A DNA stretch of 7,178 nt. It comes from an uncultured Acetatifactor sp. (GTDB lineage Bacteria > Bacillota > Clostridia > Lachnospirales > Lachnospiraceae). The DNA is taken from contig CAJUFB010000147.1 in assembly GCA_910585805.1 (NCBI GenBank), positions 1 to 7,178 on the forward strand, read 5' to 3'. Positions within the stretch are counted from its first letter, which is position 1. The number at the start of each line of letters is the position of its first letter. The notes under the pieces are model-generated. The model saw only the letters and a list, made by a program, of their open reading frames with translations. It was not told the origin of the DNA and made no database searches. The position numbers and the translations under genes are program-made. Below are positions 1-5,152 of this stretch, one piece after another.

Positions 1-49
1 ACCAGACGGGATTTCCACCCGCTAAACATTACGCCCTTGCTGGGCGCAC
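1..49 (-). mobile_element. 5' end of a bacterial group II intron (runs off the left edge)
   Basis: Read on the minus strand from base 49, the sequence starts GTGCGCCCAGCAAGGGCG. This matches the conserved group II intron 5' end (GUGCG), followed directly by the small hairpin CGCCC-AGCAA-GGGCG (bases 46-42 paired with 36-32). The same arrangement, GUGCGCCCAGAUAGGGUG, is known from the Lactococcus Ll.LtrB intron. A second small hairpin, CGGG/CCCG (bases 21-18 with 10-7), follows, as expected for the start of domain I. The 5' exon would end ...ATTCCTA at base 50, so the intron-binding sequence IBS1 should lie around bases 50-56. The insertion lies in intergenic DNA about 140 bp downstream of the stop of the 188-988 gene. 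The reverse transcriptase/maturase and domains V-VI would be to the left, outside the window, so the class and activity cannot be judged. A short 3'-deleted remnant is possible. Confidence 0.7.
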
Positions 50-187
50 TAGGAATTGTCGGAAAATAGCTGCTGCAATTGCTTCCGGCAAAAGCCCGAA
101 AATACCATAAAAATTGCCATAAACTTGCAGCAGTTATTTGTAGACACTTCCTTAGGCACCAGGCAGCGACGAAATGCTGCGACTGCC

Positions 188-988
188 CTACCGGCTTCTG
201 AAAATCAGGTCTGTATCTTCGTCGTGGTAACCAATTTCCAGCAGCCAGCCATTTGCGGAAGCCCTGTCCTGCCATATGGCCTCAAAGATGCCCATGTATT
301 CGTCATAGTCTATCATTTCCCGAATATGCCCGGCCATTGTATATATCCTTCTCCATAGATGGCGGCCAAACCTCAGACAGCAGCATGTTTCCTCAAACTG
401 TATTATCTCCACCTGTTCTCCATAGATGCGGTGCTCCATCCATGCGGCATAGGCGATGTAGGAAAGCCTGTCATTGTAGAACGGCACCCAGGATCTGGCA
501 CAGAGGGATTCACCGGCGCCGTCCTGGAACATTTCAAGGGCCTTTTGCTTTCCTTCCAGCTTTTTGAATTGATTATAGAAGTACACCAGCCTGGAGATTT
601 CTTTTTCGCTGCGGATTTGGGCTTCTTTTTCCGGAAGGTCTTTAAAATCTGCATACGGCAATGAGTCAATGTGGGCCACAGGCAATGTTATGCATTCAAT
701 AAAGGATAGTTTCCATACATTGTGGGTCTGTGAGAAGTCGAATCTGTAATCGTCATCGGCACAGTGGATGACGACGCTTTGTTTCGCGCTTCCCGCGAGC
801 ACTTCGTATGGGGCGGAAAGGAATTTCTCCCTCCGCTTTTCCGCCTCCGGGCCGCATAGGAACATGGATAAAAGCGGCTGCATCTCTTCTGTAAAGTCCT
901 CTGCCTGCAGTTTATCCTGTCGCATTTTGCTGCGGAATTCTGTCCATATCTGTTCGAATTTACATGAATTCTTTCCATTGTATGCCAT
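188..988 (-). CDS. Uncharacterised 266-aa soluble protein
   Basis: I do not recognise the family. The ATG at 988 is preceded by GGAGG (bases 1002-998) at 9-nt spacing, which supports this start; an ATG nearer the ribosome binding site stops after two codons. The product has no signal peptide or obvious membrane segment. It is rich in aromatic and charged residues. Residues 118-155 are strongly charged and probably helical (KEAQIRSEKEIS onward). A CCC triplet lies at residues 202-204 in an otherwise helical, Trp/Arg-rich C-terminal part. The acidic DEDTD near the end precedes the C-terminal FRSR. Codon use looks like that of its GC-rich neighbours. It is the last gene of the left block, 50 bp after the HAD phosphatase gene, so cotranscription is plausible. 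The group II intron end lies about 140 bp beyond its stop. Function unknown; the reading frame itself is well supported. Confidence 0.8.
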   Translation of the reverse strand: MAYNGKNSCKFEQIWTEFRSKMRQDKLQAEDFTEEMQPLLSMFLCGPEAEKRREKFLSAPYEVLAGSAKQSVVIHCADDDYRFDFSQTHNVWKLSFIECITLPVAHIDSLPYADFKDLPEKEAQIRSEKEISRLVYFYNQFKKLEGKQKALEMFQDGAGESLCARSWVPFYNDRLSYIAYAAWMEHRIYGEQVEIIQFEETCCCLRFGRHLWRRIYTMAGHIREMIDYDEYMGIFEAIWQDRASANGWLLEIGYHDEDTDLIFRSR

Positions 989-1038
989 CAGAGCATACCT
1001 CCGTTCCCAGGGTCAGTCTCTCGGAATCCATGAACCGA

Positions 1039-1932
1039 TTATCCTGCATCCTGATCTGCTTTCTCTCTTTTCCCGGCAGCGGCATCGTCCCCCCTGCCGC
1101 AGTCCTTCTGGCTCAGGATGGCATTCTCCCGCAGCCATTTCGCCACACCGTCCCTGTCGTTGCTGTCCAGGATGCCTGTAGCGGCCTTTTTCAGCTCCGG
1201 AACGGCGTTCTCTACGGCGTAGCATTCATCGGACAGCCGGAACATGGGGATGTCGTTGACGGCATCTCCGAAAGAGATGACCCTGTAGCAGTCCCACAGG
1301 CTTTTCAATGTCTTGATGGCCTCGGCTTTGGTGGCCTTCCGGGGCATGATCTCGCACCAGTACTCCGGCCGGTACAGTTCCTGCTGAATGGTGCAGCGGA
1401 ACCTCCTGTCCCCGGAAAATATTTCGTACAGCGGCATCAGCTCCTCTTTCTCGCCTATGCAGGTATAATAGAAGACATCTCCGTCGTAGAGTCCGTCCGC
1501 GCCCTCCAGGGGCCTCAGCCTCCTGTCGCCTGTCCGTTTTGAGAGATACCGTTTTATCCCCTCATTCTCCCGGGCGGCGTTCCAGGATACCCTCTCCCTG
1601 CCCTGCACGAAGGAGTACACCAGCGGGCTGATGCGCGTCTGCTCCAGGATGCGCCTGACAAATCCGGCTTCCTCTTCCGTGAAGTACAGCGAAGATATGA
1701 CCTCCCCTGTGTCGGGATGCATGATGAAGGCTCCGTTGTATACAATCACGGGCATTGCCAGCTTCAGGCCTTCCGCCACCACGGATGCCGATTCCAGAGA
1801 CCTGGCGGTGGCATAGGTAAAAAGCATCCCCCGGCCCACCAGCTCGTTGATGATCCGGAGGCTCTCGGGGCTGACTTTGTCTTTCGTGTTCAGCAGTGTT
1901 CCGTCCAAATCAGTGACATATAATGTCCTCAT
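1039..1932 (-). CDS. Cof-type HAD-superfamily phosphatase
   Basis: Haloacid dehalogenase-fold hydrolase of the Cof/IIB group, cytoplasmic enzymes that remove phosphate from sugar phosphates, nucleotides or cofactors through an aspartyl-phosphate intermediate. All four motifs are visible. Motif I is DLDGTLLN at residues 8-15, with nucleophile D8 and acid/base D10. Motif II is the Thr in YATARS (T42). Motif III is a Lys in RKATKAEAI (K201 most likely). Motif IV is GDAVND at 221-226, binding Mg2+. The region between motifs II and III (about 80-190) is the C2-type cap that sets substrate choice; substrate cannot be read from sequence. At 297 aa it is slightly long for the family, and the last 25 or so residues form a charged tail (GKREKADQDAG) with no known role. 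The ATG at 1932 follows AAAGGG at usable spacing. It lies 52 bp after the phosphotransferase gene and 50 bp before the unknown 266-aa gene. Confidence 0.92.
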   Translation of the reverse strand: MRTLYVTDLDGTLLNTKDKVSPESLRIINELVGRGMLFTYATARSLESASVVAEGLKLAMPVIVYNGAFIMHPDTGEVISSLYFTEEEAGFVRRILEQTRISPLVYSFVQGRERVSWNAARENEGIKRYLSKRTGDRRLRPLEGADGLYDGDVFYYTCIGEKEELMPLYEIFSGDRRFRCTIQQELYRPEYWCEIMPRKATKAEAIKTLKSLWDCYRVISFGDAVNDIPMFRLSDECYAVENAVPELKKAATGILDSNDRDGVAKWLRENAILSQKDCGRGDDAAAGKREKADQDAG

Positions 1933-1984
1933 CCTCTACCCTTTCCTTTCGCGGACTTATCCGGCGGCTTATCGTTCCTCGCAG

Positions 1985-2905
1985 TCAGCCAATCCCGCCG
2001 CACTGTTTCTGCCACTGATACAGCCATGCCAGCTGGCGGTGGAAAAATTCCTCGTCCACGCAGTCCATTCCGAATATCTCGATTATCGTGGCCTGCAGGG
2101 CGAAATGGTACAGCGCTATCAAATCGGGAAAAGCCTCTGTCTCCCTCTTGCTCAGGCTGTTATGTCTCAGGTATTGGGGCAGGAACCGTTCATATACCAT
2201 TTGGGATTTTCGCCATCCGTCGTTTTCCAGTTGGAAATAATCCGTCATGTTGCAGATCAAGGCCAGGTCGTACATGGGAAACCCCTGGCAGGAGGTATCG
2301 AAATCCAGGATATATAGGCGGCCCTCCGCTGTCTTCAGTATATTGCCCCGGTACATGTCGCCATGGCAGTATCCATATGGCAGGTCTTTCACTTTCTTCC
2401 ACAGCCTCTCTCCGTATGCGGCGAATTCATCCGCCCTGGCATATTGTTTCCTGCGCAAAATGTGGAGATACCTGTCCAGATAGTAATGCCTGCCGTTTGA
2501 GGGAATTGTGCCCGGATATCCCTTCATGGTTTTGTGCAGCTTCCCCACAAAAGCCCCTGTGGCCTCTGCGTCCTGCTCCGGCTCCACCTCTGTGCCCTCT
2601 ATGAATTCATACAGGACGTAGAAGGAGCTGCCCGTTCCGCCTCTTTCTTGTACACAGGGGGAGCCGTCTTTCGTAAAAAGGATACGGGGAACGGAAAAGC
2701 CCTGCTCCTGCAGGAACAGATGGATGTCCAGGGATCTCCTGGCCGTGTCGCTGAACATGGGCTTCGTGACGCGCAGGAAGTATCTGCAGCCTTTTGCGTG
2801 GACAGCGTAAGCGGTGCAGCCGCTGTCCCGGAGGAATTCCACGGCTTCAAAATCCATGTCGTACTCTTGGTTCAGTCTGTCTAAAATCTGTGTCTGTTCC
2901 GTCAT
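1985..2905 (-). CDS. APH/RdoA-like phosphotransferase (protein-kinase-like fold)
   Basis: Phosphotransferase of the aminoglycoside phosphotransferase/choline kinase superfamily, close in style to the RdoA-like COG2334 group. It would transfer phosphate from ATP to a small molecule or protein in the cytoplasm. From the preferred start at 2905 (306 aa), the Brenner-type catalytic motif HGDMYRGNIL is at residues 181-190 with catalytic D183. The metal-binding LDFD is at 200-203, followed by the family-typical PMYDLA (210-215). The N-lobe holds FLRV (43-46) and the hinge-like YVLYEFIEGTEV (96-107). A start 15 bases upstream at 2920 is possible, but AAAGGGG lies between the two ATGs at 5-nt spacing from the inner one, so 2905 is preferred. 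Substrate is unknown. Aminoglycoside resistance is one possibility, but family membership alone does not support it. It is followed after 52 bp by the HAD gene. Confidence 0.88.
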   Translation of the reverse strand: MTEQTQILDRLNQEYDMDFEAVEFLRDSGCTAYAVHAKGCRYFLRVTKPMFSDTARRSLDIHLFLQEQGFSVPRILFTKDGSPCVQERGGTGSSFYVLYEFIEGTEVEPEQDAEATGAFVGKLHKTMKGYPGTIPSNGRHYYLDRYLHILRRKQYARADEFAAYGERLWKKVKDLPYGYCHGDMYRGNILKTAEGRLYILDFDTSCQGFPMYDLALICNMTDYFQLENDGWRKSQMVYERFLPQYLRHNSLSKRETEAFPDLIALYHFALQATIIEIFGMDCVDEEFFHRQLAWLYQWQKQCGGIG

Positions 2906-2910
2906 TCTTG

Positions 2911-2917
2911 CCCCTTT
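2911..2917 (-). promoter_or_regulatory. Ribosome binding site that sets the phosphotransferase start
   Basis: AAAGGGG on the minus strand, 5 nt upstream of the ATG at 2905. It lies inside the codons that would be used by the alternative ATG at 2920, so it favours the shorter, 306-aa product. The outer ATG has only weak purine sequence upstream. Confidence 0.6.
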
Positions 2918-2958
2918 CATTTGTCTCTGTCAGCCCTGTCCCCATTGACCCCATTGAC

Positions 2959-3056
2959 CTTCGGCATACCAATGGCCAGCTTGTCCTGGGCGACGGAGAA
3001 CTGTTTTTCAGCGATGCTCCAGCACCTTGCCCAGGGCGATGCCTGCCAGTTCCTAC
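2959..3056 (-). repeat. Degenerate second copy of the 3' end of the TmrB-like gene
   Basis: Imperfect direct repeat of 3105-3197, offset by 141-146 bp with a small indel. Shared blocks include ACCAATGGCCA, TTTTCAGCGATGC and CCAGCACCTTG (plus strand). Read on the minus strand in the frame matching the ATPase gene, this copy gives ELAGIALGKVLEHR then a stop at 3010-3008. The intact gene ends ELAAIVLAKVLAHR then stop. A TAG directly precedes the matching stretch, so only about 14 codons plus about 50 bp of 3' flank are duplicated. It looks like the remnant of a decayed tandem paralog or a local duplication. Confidence 0.7.
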
Positions 3057-3104
3057 GCTCCCTGGCTCCCTCTGCCCTGTCTCTGTTATCCATGTCTCCG
3101 TCTG

Positions 3105-3197
3105 CTTCGGCACACCAATGGCCATTTTGTACCGGACGGGGACGGTTTTCAGCGATGCGCCAGCACCTTGGCCAGGACAATCGCAGCCAGTTCTTCC
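3105..3197 (-). repeat. 3' end of the TmrB-like gene plus flank (first copy of the direct repeat)
   Basis: This segment covers the last codons and stop (3151-3149) of the TmrB-like ATPase gene and about 45 bp downstream. It is repeated imperfectly at 2959-3056. The coding part is the better-preserved member because it continues into the full gene. Confidence 0.7.
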
Positions 3198-3664
3198 ACT
3201 CCCCTGTCATCCGTGTCAATGTGGATTCCGGGCAGAATCCCAGAGCCTGCCCGCGCCATTTCAATGTTCTCCATGCACCAGCAGCCCTCTTCCTCTCCCC
3301 TGGCCAGGATACGGTCATGGATACTCTGGCGGGATGCCTCCAGGATGACAAGGAATGTTTCGATTCCGTCCCCGGCCAGAGACTGGATGATTTTCTCATA
3401 GGATGCCCTCCTTACCAGCGTCATGGGCACAAGGATATCCTTTTGGAAAGTATCATGGATGTCCCTGAGCAGTTTGTGGCAGAACTCGCCCCACAGCGGA
3501 TAATCTTCGAAGACATATCCGTAAGGGAAGTCCGGGTAATTGCCCCTGACGGCATTGCCCACTTCTTCCGCATCGAAGATCAATGGGTTTTCCATTCTTT
3601 CTGCCAGCGCGTCCGCCAATGTGGACTTGCCGACGCCATAGGCTCCGCTGATCCATATAATCAT
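3149..3664 (-). CDS. TmrB-like P-loop ATPase / nucleotide-binding protein
   Basis: A 171-aa P-loop NTPase resembling Bacillus subtilis TmrB, an ATP-binding tunicamycin-resistance protein that starts MIIWINGAFGSGKT. Here residues 1-15 read MIIWISGAYGVGKST, with Walker A GAYGVGKST at 7-15 (K13, S14). Further TmrB-like landmarks are FDAEEVG at 30-36, DYPLW at 54-58 and VPMTLV at 79-84, in the same order as I recall for TmrB. The C-terminal half is predicted helical and Ala/Glu-rich, ending KVLAHR. At 171 aa it is somewhat shorter than TmrB (about 197 aa). The ATG at 3664 has GGGAGGGG a few bases upstream. Homologs are often annotated as AAA-family ATPase, adenylate kinase-like or shikimate kinase-like, so a small-molecule kinase role is equally possible. 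Tunicamycin resistance is not implied. A degenerate copy of its 3' end lies downstream. Confidence 0.85.
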   Translation of the reverse strand: MIIWISGAYGVGKSTLADALAERMENPLIFDAEEVGNAVRGNYPDFPYGYVFEDYPLWGEFCHKLLRDIHDTFQKDILVPMTLVRRASYEKIIQSLAGDGIETFLVILEASRQSIHDRILARGEEEGCWCMENIEMARAGSGILPGIHIDTDDRGVEELAAIVLAKVLAHR

Positions 3665-3710
3665 AAATCCCCTCCCGTGTTATGGTGTTCGGTTTAACGT
3701 TTCCTCGGAA

Positions 3711-3746
3711 CAGCCGTGAAGCATTTGACAGCCATGAAGCATTTTG
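3711..3746. repeat. Two tandem 18-bp imperfect repeats upstream of the TmrB-like gene
   Basis: Two adjacent 18-bp units, CAGCCGTGAAGCATTTGA (3711-3728) and CAGCCATGAAGCATTTTG (3729-3746), agree at 15 of 18 positions. They lie about 50-80 bp upstream of the ATG at 3664, in the gap after the HD gene. Two same-facing sites spaced by nearly two helical turns could bind a regulator, but no -10/-35 pair is clear beside them. A chance slippage duplication is as likely. Confidence 0.45.
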
Positions 3747-3852
3747 CATCCGGCCACCGCTCTTTGTTTCTGCATTTTCGTGATATAATCTCTGGACAGC
3801 TCGAAATCTCCTGACCGCCCGCAGTCAGCCATATGGCTCAATCCCTGTGGGT

Positions 3853-4530
3853 TCACTCCACATAAGCCCGGAGCATTTCGCGGCCTTTCCCGCAGGGCTC
3901 GCTCACCTCCCGCAGAAGACTCTCGTAAAAGGCTGCAGCGGCCTGCCGCCTCTGGCCTGCGATTTCCGCGCCCCGGACCGTATGGAATCTATCGTACAGA
4001 CCTTCCAGCTTATATTTATATTCCTGAAAGAAAGATGGCTCCGCATCGCCTGTCCCATCGGAGACGCGTCCGTCCGGCAGCACCCTGTACAGGGGCTCCG
4101 AGACCTGCCCTTTGTAGACCAGCGTCCTGGCAATGCCGATGGCGCCGGACACATCCACCTTATCCGCATCAAAGAGTATCTTCGCCTCTATGGTCTGGGG
4201 CTGGCTGTCCTTTCTGTAGCGGTGGGACGAAATGCATTCCCTGACATGCGCCGCGAAGCTCTCCGGGAAGCCGTGCTCCCTCAGGAAGCGATATGCTTTG
4301 TCTGCCCCGGCGCGGGCATGGCATACCCGGGGATCCTCGAACTGCTCCCGGCGGCCGATGTCATGCAGCAGGCATGCGCAGATCAGCACGTCCATGTCCA
4401 CGTCCTTTTCCGTCCCAGCGATGTCCAGGGCAGTGTACAGGACACGGTAGATATGCTCCTTGTCGTGGGCGCTGTCCTCCATGCAGGACAGCATGTAGTC
4501 TTCCAGCAGGGTGTAAGTCTCTCTTGTCAT
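3853..4530 (-). CDS. HD-domain metal-dependent phosphohydrolase
   Basis: HD-superfamily protein of about 225 aa, probably a cytoplasmic metal-dependent phosphohydrolase; nucleotides or nucleotide-like compounds are common substrates in this superfamily. Counting from ATG 4530, the H...HD...D signature is visible: H26 in AHDKEHIYRV (21-30), H56-D57 in LLHDIGRRE (54-62), and a metal-binding Asp in FDADKVD (120-126). Other conserved histidines are H71 and the SSH at 101-103. The overall arrangement resembles the YpgQ/YedJ-like single-domain HD group. An in-frame ATG at 4578 would add 16 residues (MKKAGTGGGDAEKEDM), and 4533 would add one. AGGAGG at 4541-4536 is 5 nt from 4530 and only 2 nt from 4533, so 4530 is preferred. 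The C-terminal 60 residues are helical (EYKYKLEGLYDRF onward). It is the first intact gene of the left block, 188 bp ahead of the ATPase gene. Confidence 0.9.
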   Translation of the reverse strand: MTRETYTLLEDYMLSCMEDSAHDKEHIYRVLYTALDIAGTEKDVDMDVLICACLLHDIGRREQFEDPRVCHARAGADKAYRFLREHGFPESFAAHVRECISSHRYRKDSQPQTIEAKILFDADKVDVSGAIGIARTLVYKGQVSEPLYRVLPDGRVSDGTGDAEPSFFQEYKYKLEGLYDRFHTVRGAEIAGQRRQAAAAFYESLLREVSEPCGKGREMLRAYVE

Positions 4531-4535
4531 CATAT

Positions 4536-4541
4536 CCTCCT
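4536..4541 (-). promoter_or_regulatory. Ribosome binding site that sets the HD-protein start
   Basis: A perfect AGGAGG on the minus strand, 5 nt upstream of ATG 4530. It lies within the reading frame of the longer version starting at 4578, whose own upstream sequence has no comparable site. The short form is therefore favoured. Confidence 0.7.
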
Positions 4542-4726
4542 TTTCGGCGTCTCCTCCGCCGGTTCCAGCTTTTTTCAATTCTTCGCAAATTGTTTAGATT
4601 AAATCCATGCACATTTTCTATAAACCTGGAGAGAAACGCCTGAAAAATGCGGCACTTTGCAAGCTTGGCCATGGAAAGTCCCTTCGCTCCGGCCGACGGG
4701 CTTTGGGGCTGAAACTTGCAGGAAGC

Positions 4727-4933
4727 TTACAATGTCACGGAAATGACTTCCGCATATTCGGCAAATCCTATCTTTTGGGCCAATCTGCGGGATGCCAGGT
4801 TATCCGCTGCGGTAGACCACAGGGGAATTTTCTCCATAATCTGTCTGACTTCCTCCGCAGGCATGGCATCGCGGATCTGGGTTTCCTGCCGAAAACATGG
4901 TTCTATTGTACCAAACCGTTTACGCGGCGGCAA
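4727..4933 (-). pseudogene. 5'-truncated GNAT acetyltransferase remnant
   Basis: About 68 codons, open from a TTG at 4933 after an in-frame TAG at 4939-4937, and ending at TAA 4729-4727. The last 45 or so residues are a typical GNAT acetyltransferase C-terminus: AEEVRQIMEKIPLWST, then AADNLASRRLAQKIGF (the conserved N-x-x-S-x-x-L-A-x-K-x-G-F stretch), then EYAEVISVTL. The upstream residues (PPRKRFGTIEPCFRQET) do not look like the acetyl-CoA binding core, and I found no continuation of the family in the two other minus frames upstream. The R/Q-x-x-G-x-G/A motif that binds acetyl-CoA is missing, so this cannot be an active enzyme. No ribosome binding site sits at a sensible distance from the TTG. 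It lies at the junction between the GC-rich left block and the AT-rich right block, consistent with truncation by recombination. Confidence 0.7.
4905..4933 (-). promoter_or_regulatory. Promoter-like sequence (sigma-A type, extended -10)
   Basis: On the minus strand, TTGCCG (4933-4928, 4 of 6 to TTGACA) is followed after exactly 17 bp by TACAAT (4910-4905, 5 of 6 to TATAAT). TGG directly before the -10 fits an extended TGn element. Transcription would start near 4898, run through the GNAT remnant and reach the HD gene at 4530, so it could serve the left block. The same bases are the 5' part of the remnant reading frame, so a chance match is possible. Confidence 0.35.
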
Positions 4934-4998
4934 GTGCTAAAAAAATTCCTCCTGTGCGATTGGGCACCCTAAAATCCCCAGGTTATAGCGTCTGTTAT

Positions 4999-5061
4999 AC
5001 TGCAGACCTCCAGGATTTACAGTGATGCCTCCGGGAAAATACCTGGCTGGCGGTCTGCAGT
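4999..5061. repeat. Inverted repeat, 10-bp perfect arms
   Basis: ACTGCAGACC (4999-5008) and GGTCTGCAGT (5052-5061) are perfect reverse complements. A shorter inner pair, CCAGG (5010-5014) and CCTGG (5042-5046), sits within them. It lies between the hydrolase terminator and the GNAT remnant, where no gene is supported. It could be a folded RNA, a small mobile-element remnant or a recombination scar. The roughly 43-base span between the outer arms makes it a weak terminator candidate, and no T-run follows. Confidence 0.5.
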
Positions 5062-5110
5062 CAGGTTGTACTGCAAATTCAACCAGTGCGCAGTATATCT
5101 TCTGACAGGC

Positions 5111-5142
5111 AAAAATGCACTCCGAAAACCTCATTTTGTGCA
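5111..5142 (-). terminator. Probable intrinsic terminator after the serine hydrolase gene
   Basis: About 10 bases beyond the hydrolase stop (5155-5153), the minus strand reads TGCAC-AAAA, loop TGAGG, TTTT-CGGA-GTGCA, then TTTTT. This gives an outer 5-bp stem (5142-5138 with 5120-5116), an inner 4-bp A/T stem with a 4-nt bulge, and a run of five Ts (5115-5111) directly after the stem. Position and T-run fit a Rho-independent terminator. The bulge and A/T-rich inner stem make it weak. Confidence 0.5.
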
Positions 5143-5152
5143 GCCTTTCATC

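Noticed and set aside
145..187. Hairpin after the stop of the 266-aa gene (GGCAG/CTGCC or GCAGC/GCTGC on the minus strand) as a terminator
   Set aside because: The stem is short with alternative pairings, and no T-run follows.
964..1542. Plus-strand open frame opposite the HAD phosphatase gene
   Set aside because: The minus strand carries all four HAD motifs here; the plus-strand product has no recognisable domain.
2940..2959. 9-bp tandem CCCCATTGA x2
   Set aside because: It is too short to interpret beyond local slippage; it lies at the edge of the ATPase-end duplication.
2921..3697. Long plus-strand open frame (258 codons) opposite the TmrB-like gene
   Set aside because: It is antisense to a clearly recognisable P-loop gene, has no family features, and is a by-product of GC-rich coding on the other strand.
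3761..3800. Plus-strand TATAAT near 3784 as a promoter
   Set aside because: No properly spaced -35 is present, and no plus-strand gene follows.
1980..3830. Identical 11-mer CGCAGTCAGCC at 1980-1990 and 3820-3830, near the ends of two genes
   Set aside because: It is short, not flanked by further similarity, and in one copy overlaps the coding end of the phosphotransferase; probably chance.
4937..5134. 65-codon minus-strand ORF between the hydrolase and the GNAT remnant
   Set aside because: Only a distant AAAGG precedes its start; it overlaps the terminator and inverted repeat, has no family resemblance, and its stop directly abuts the GNAT remnant in the same frame without supplying GNAT sequence.
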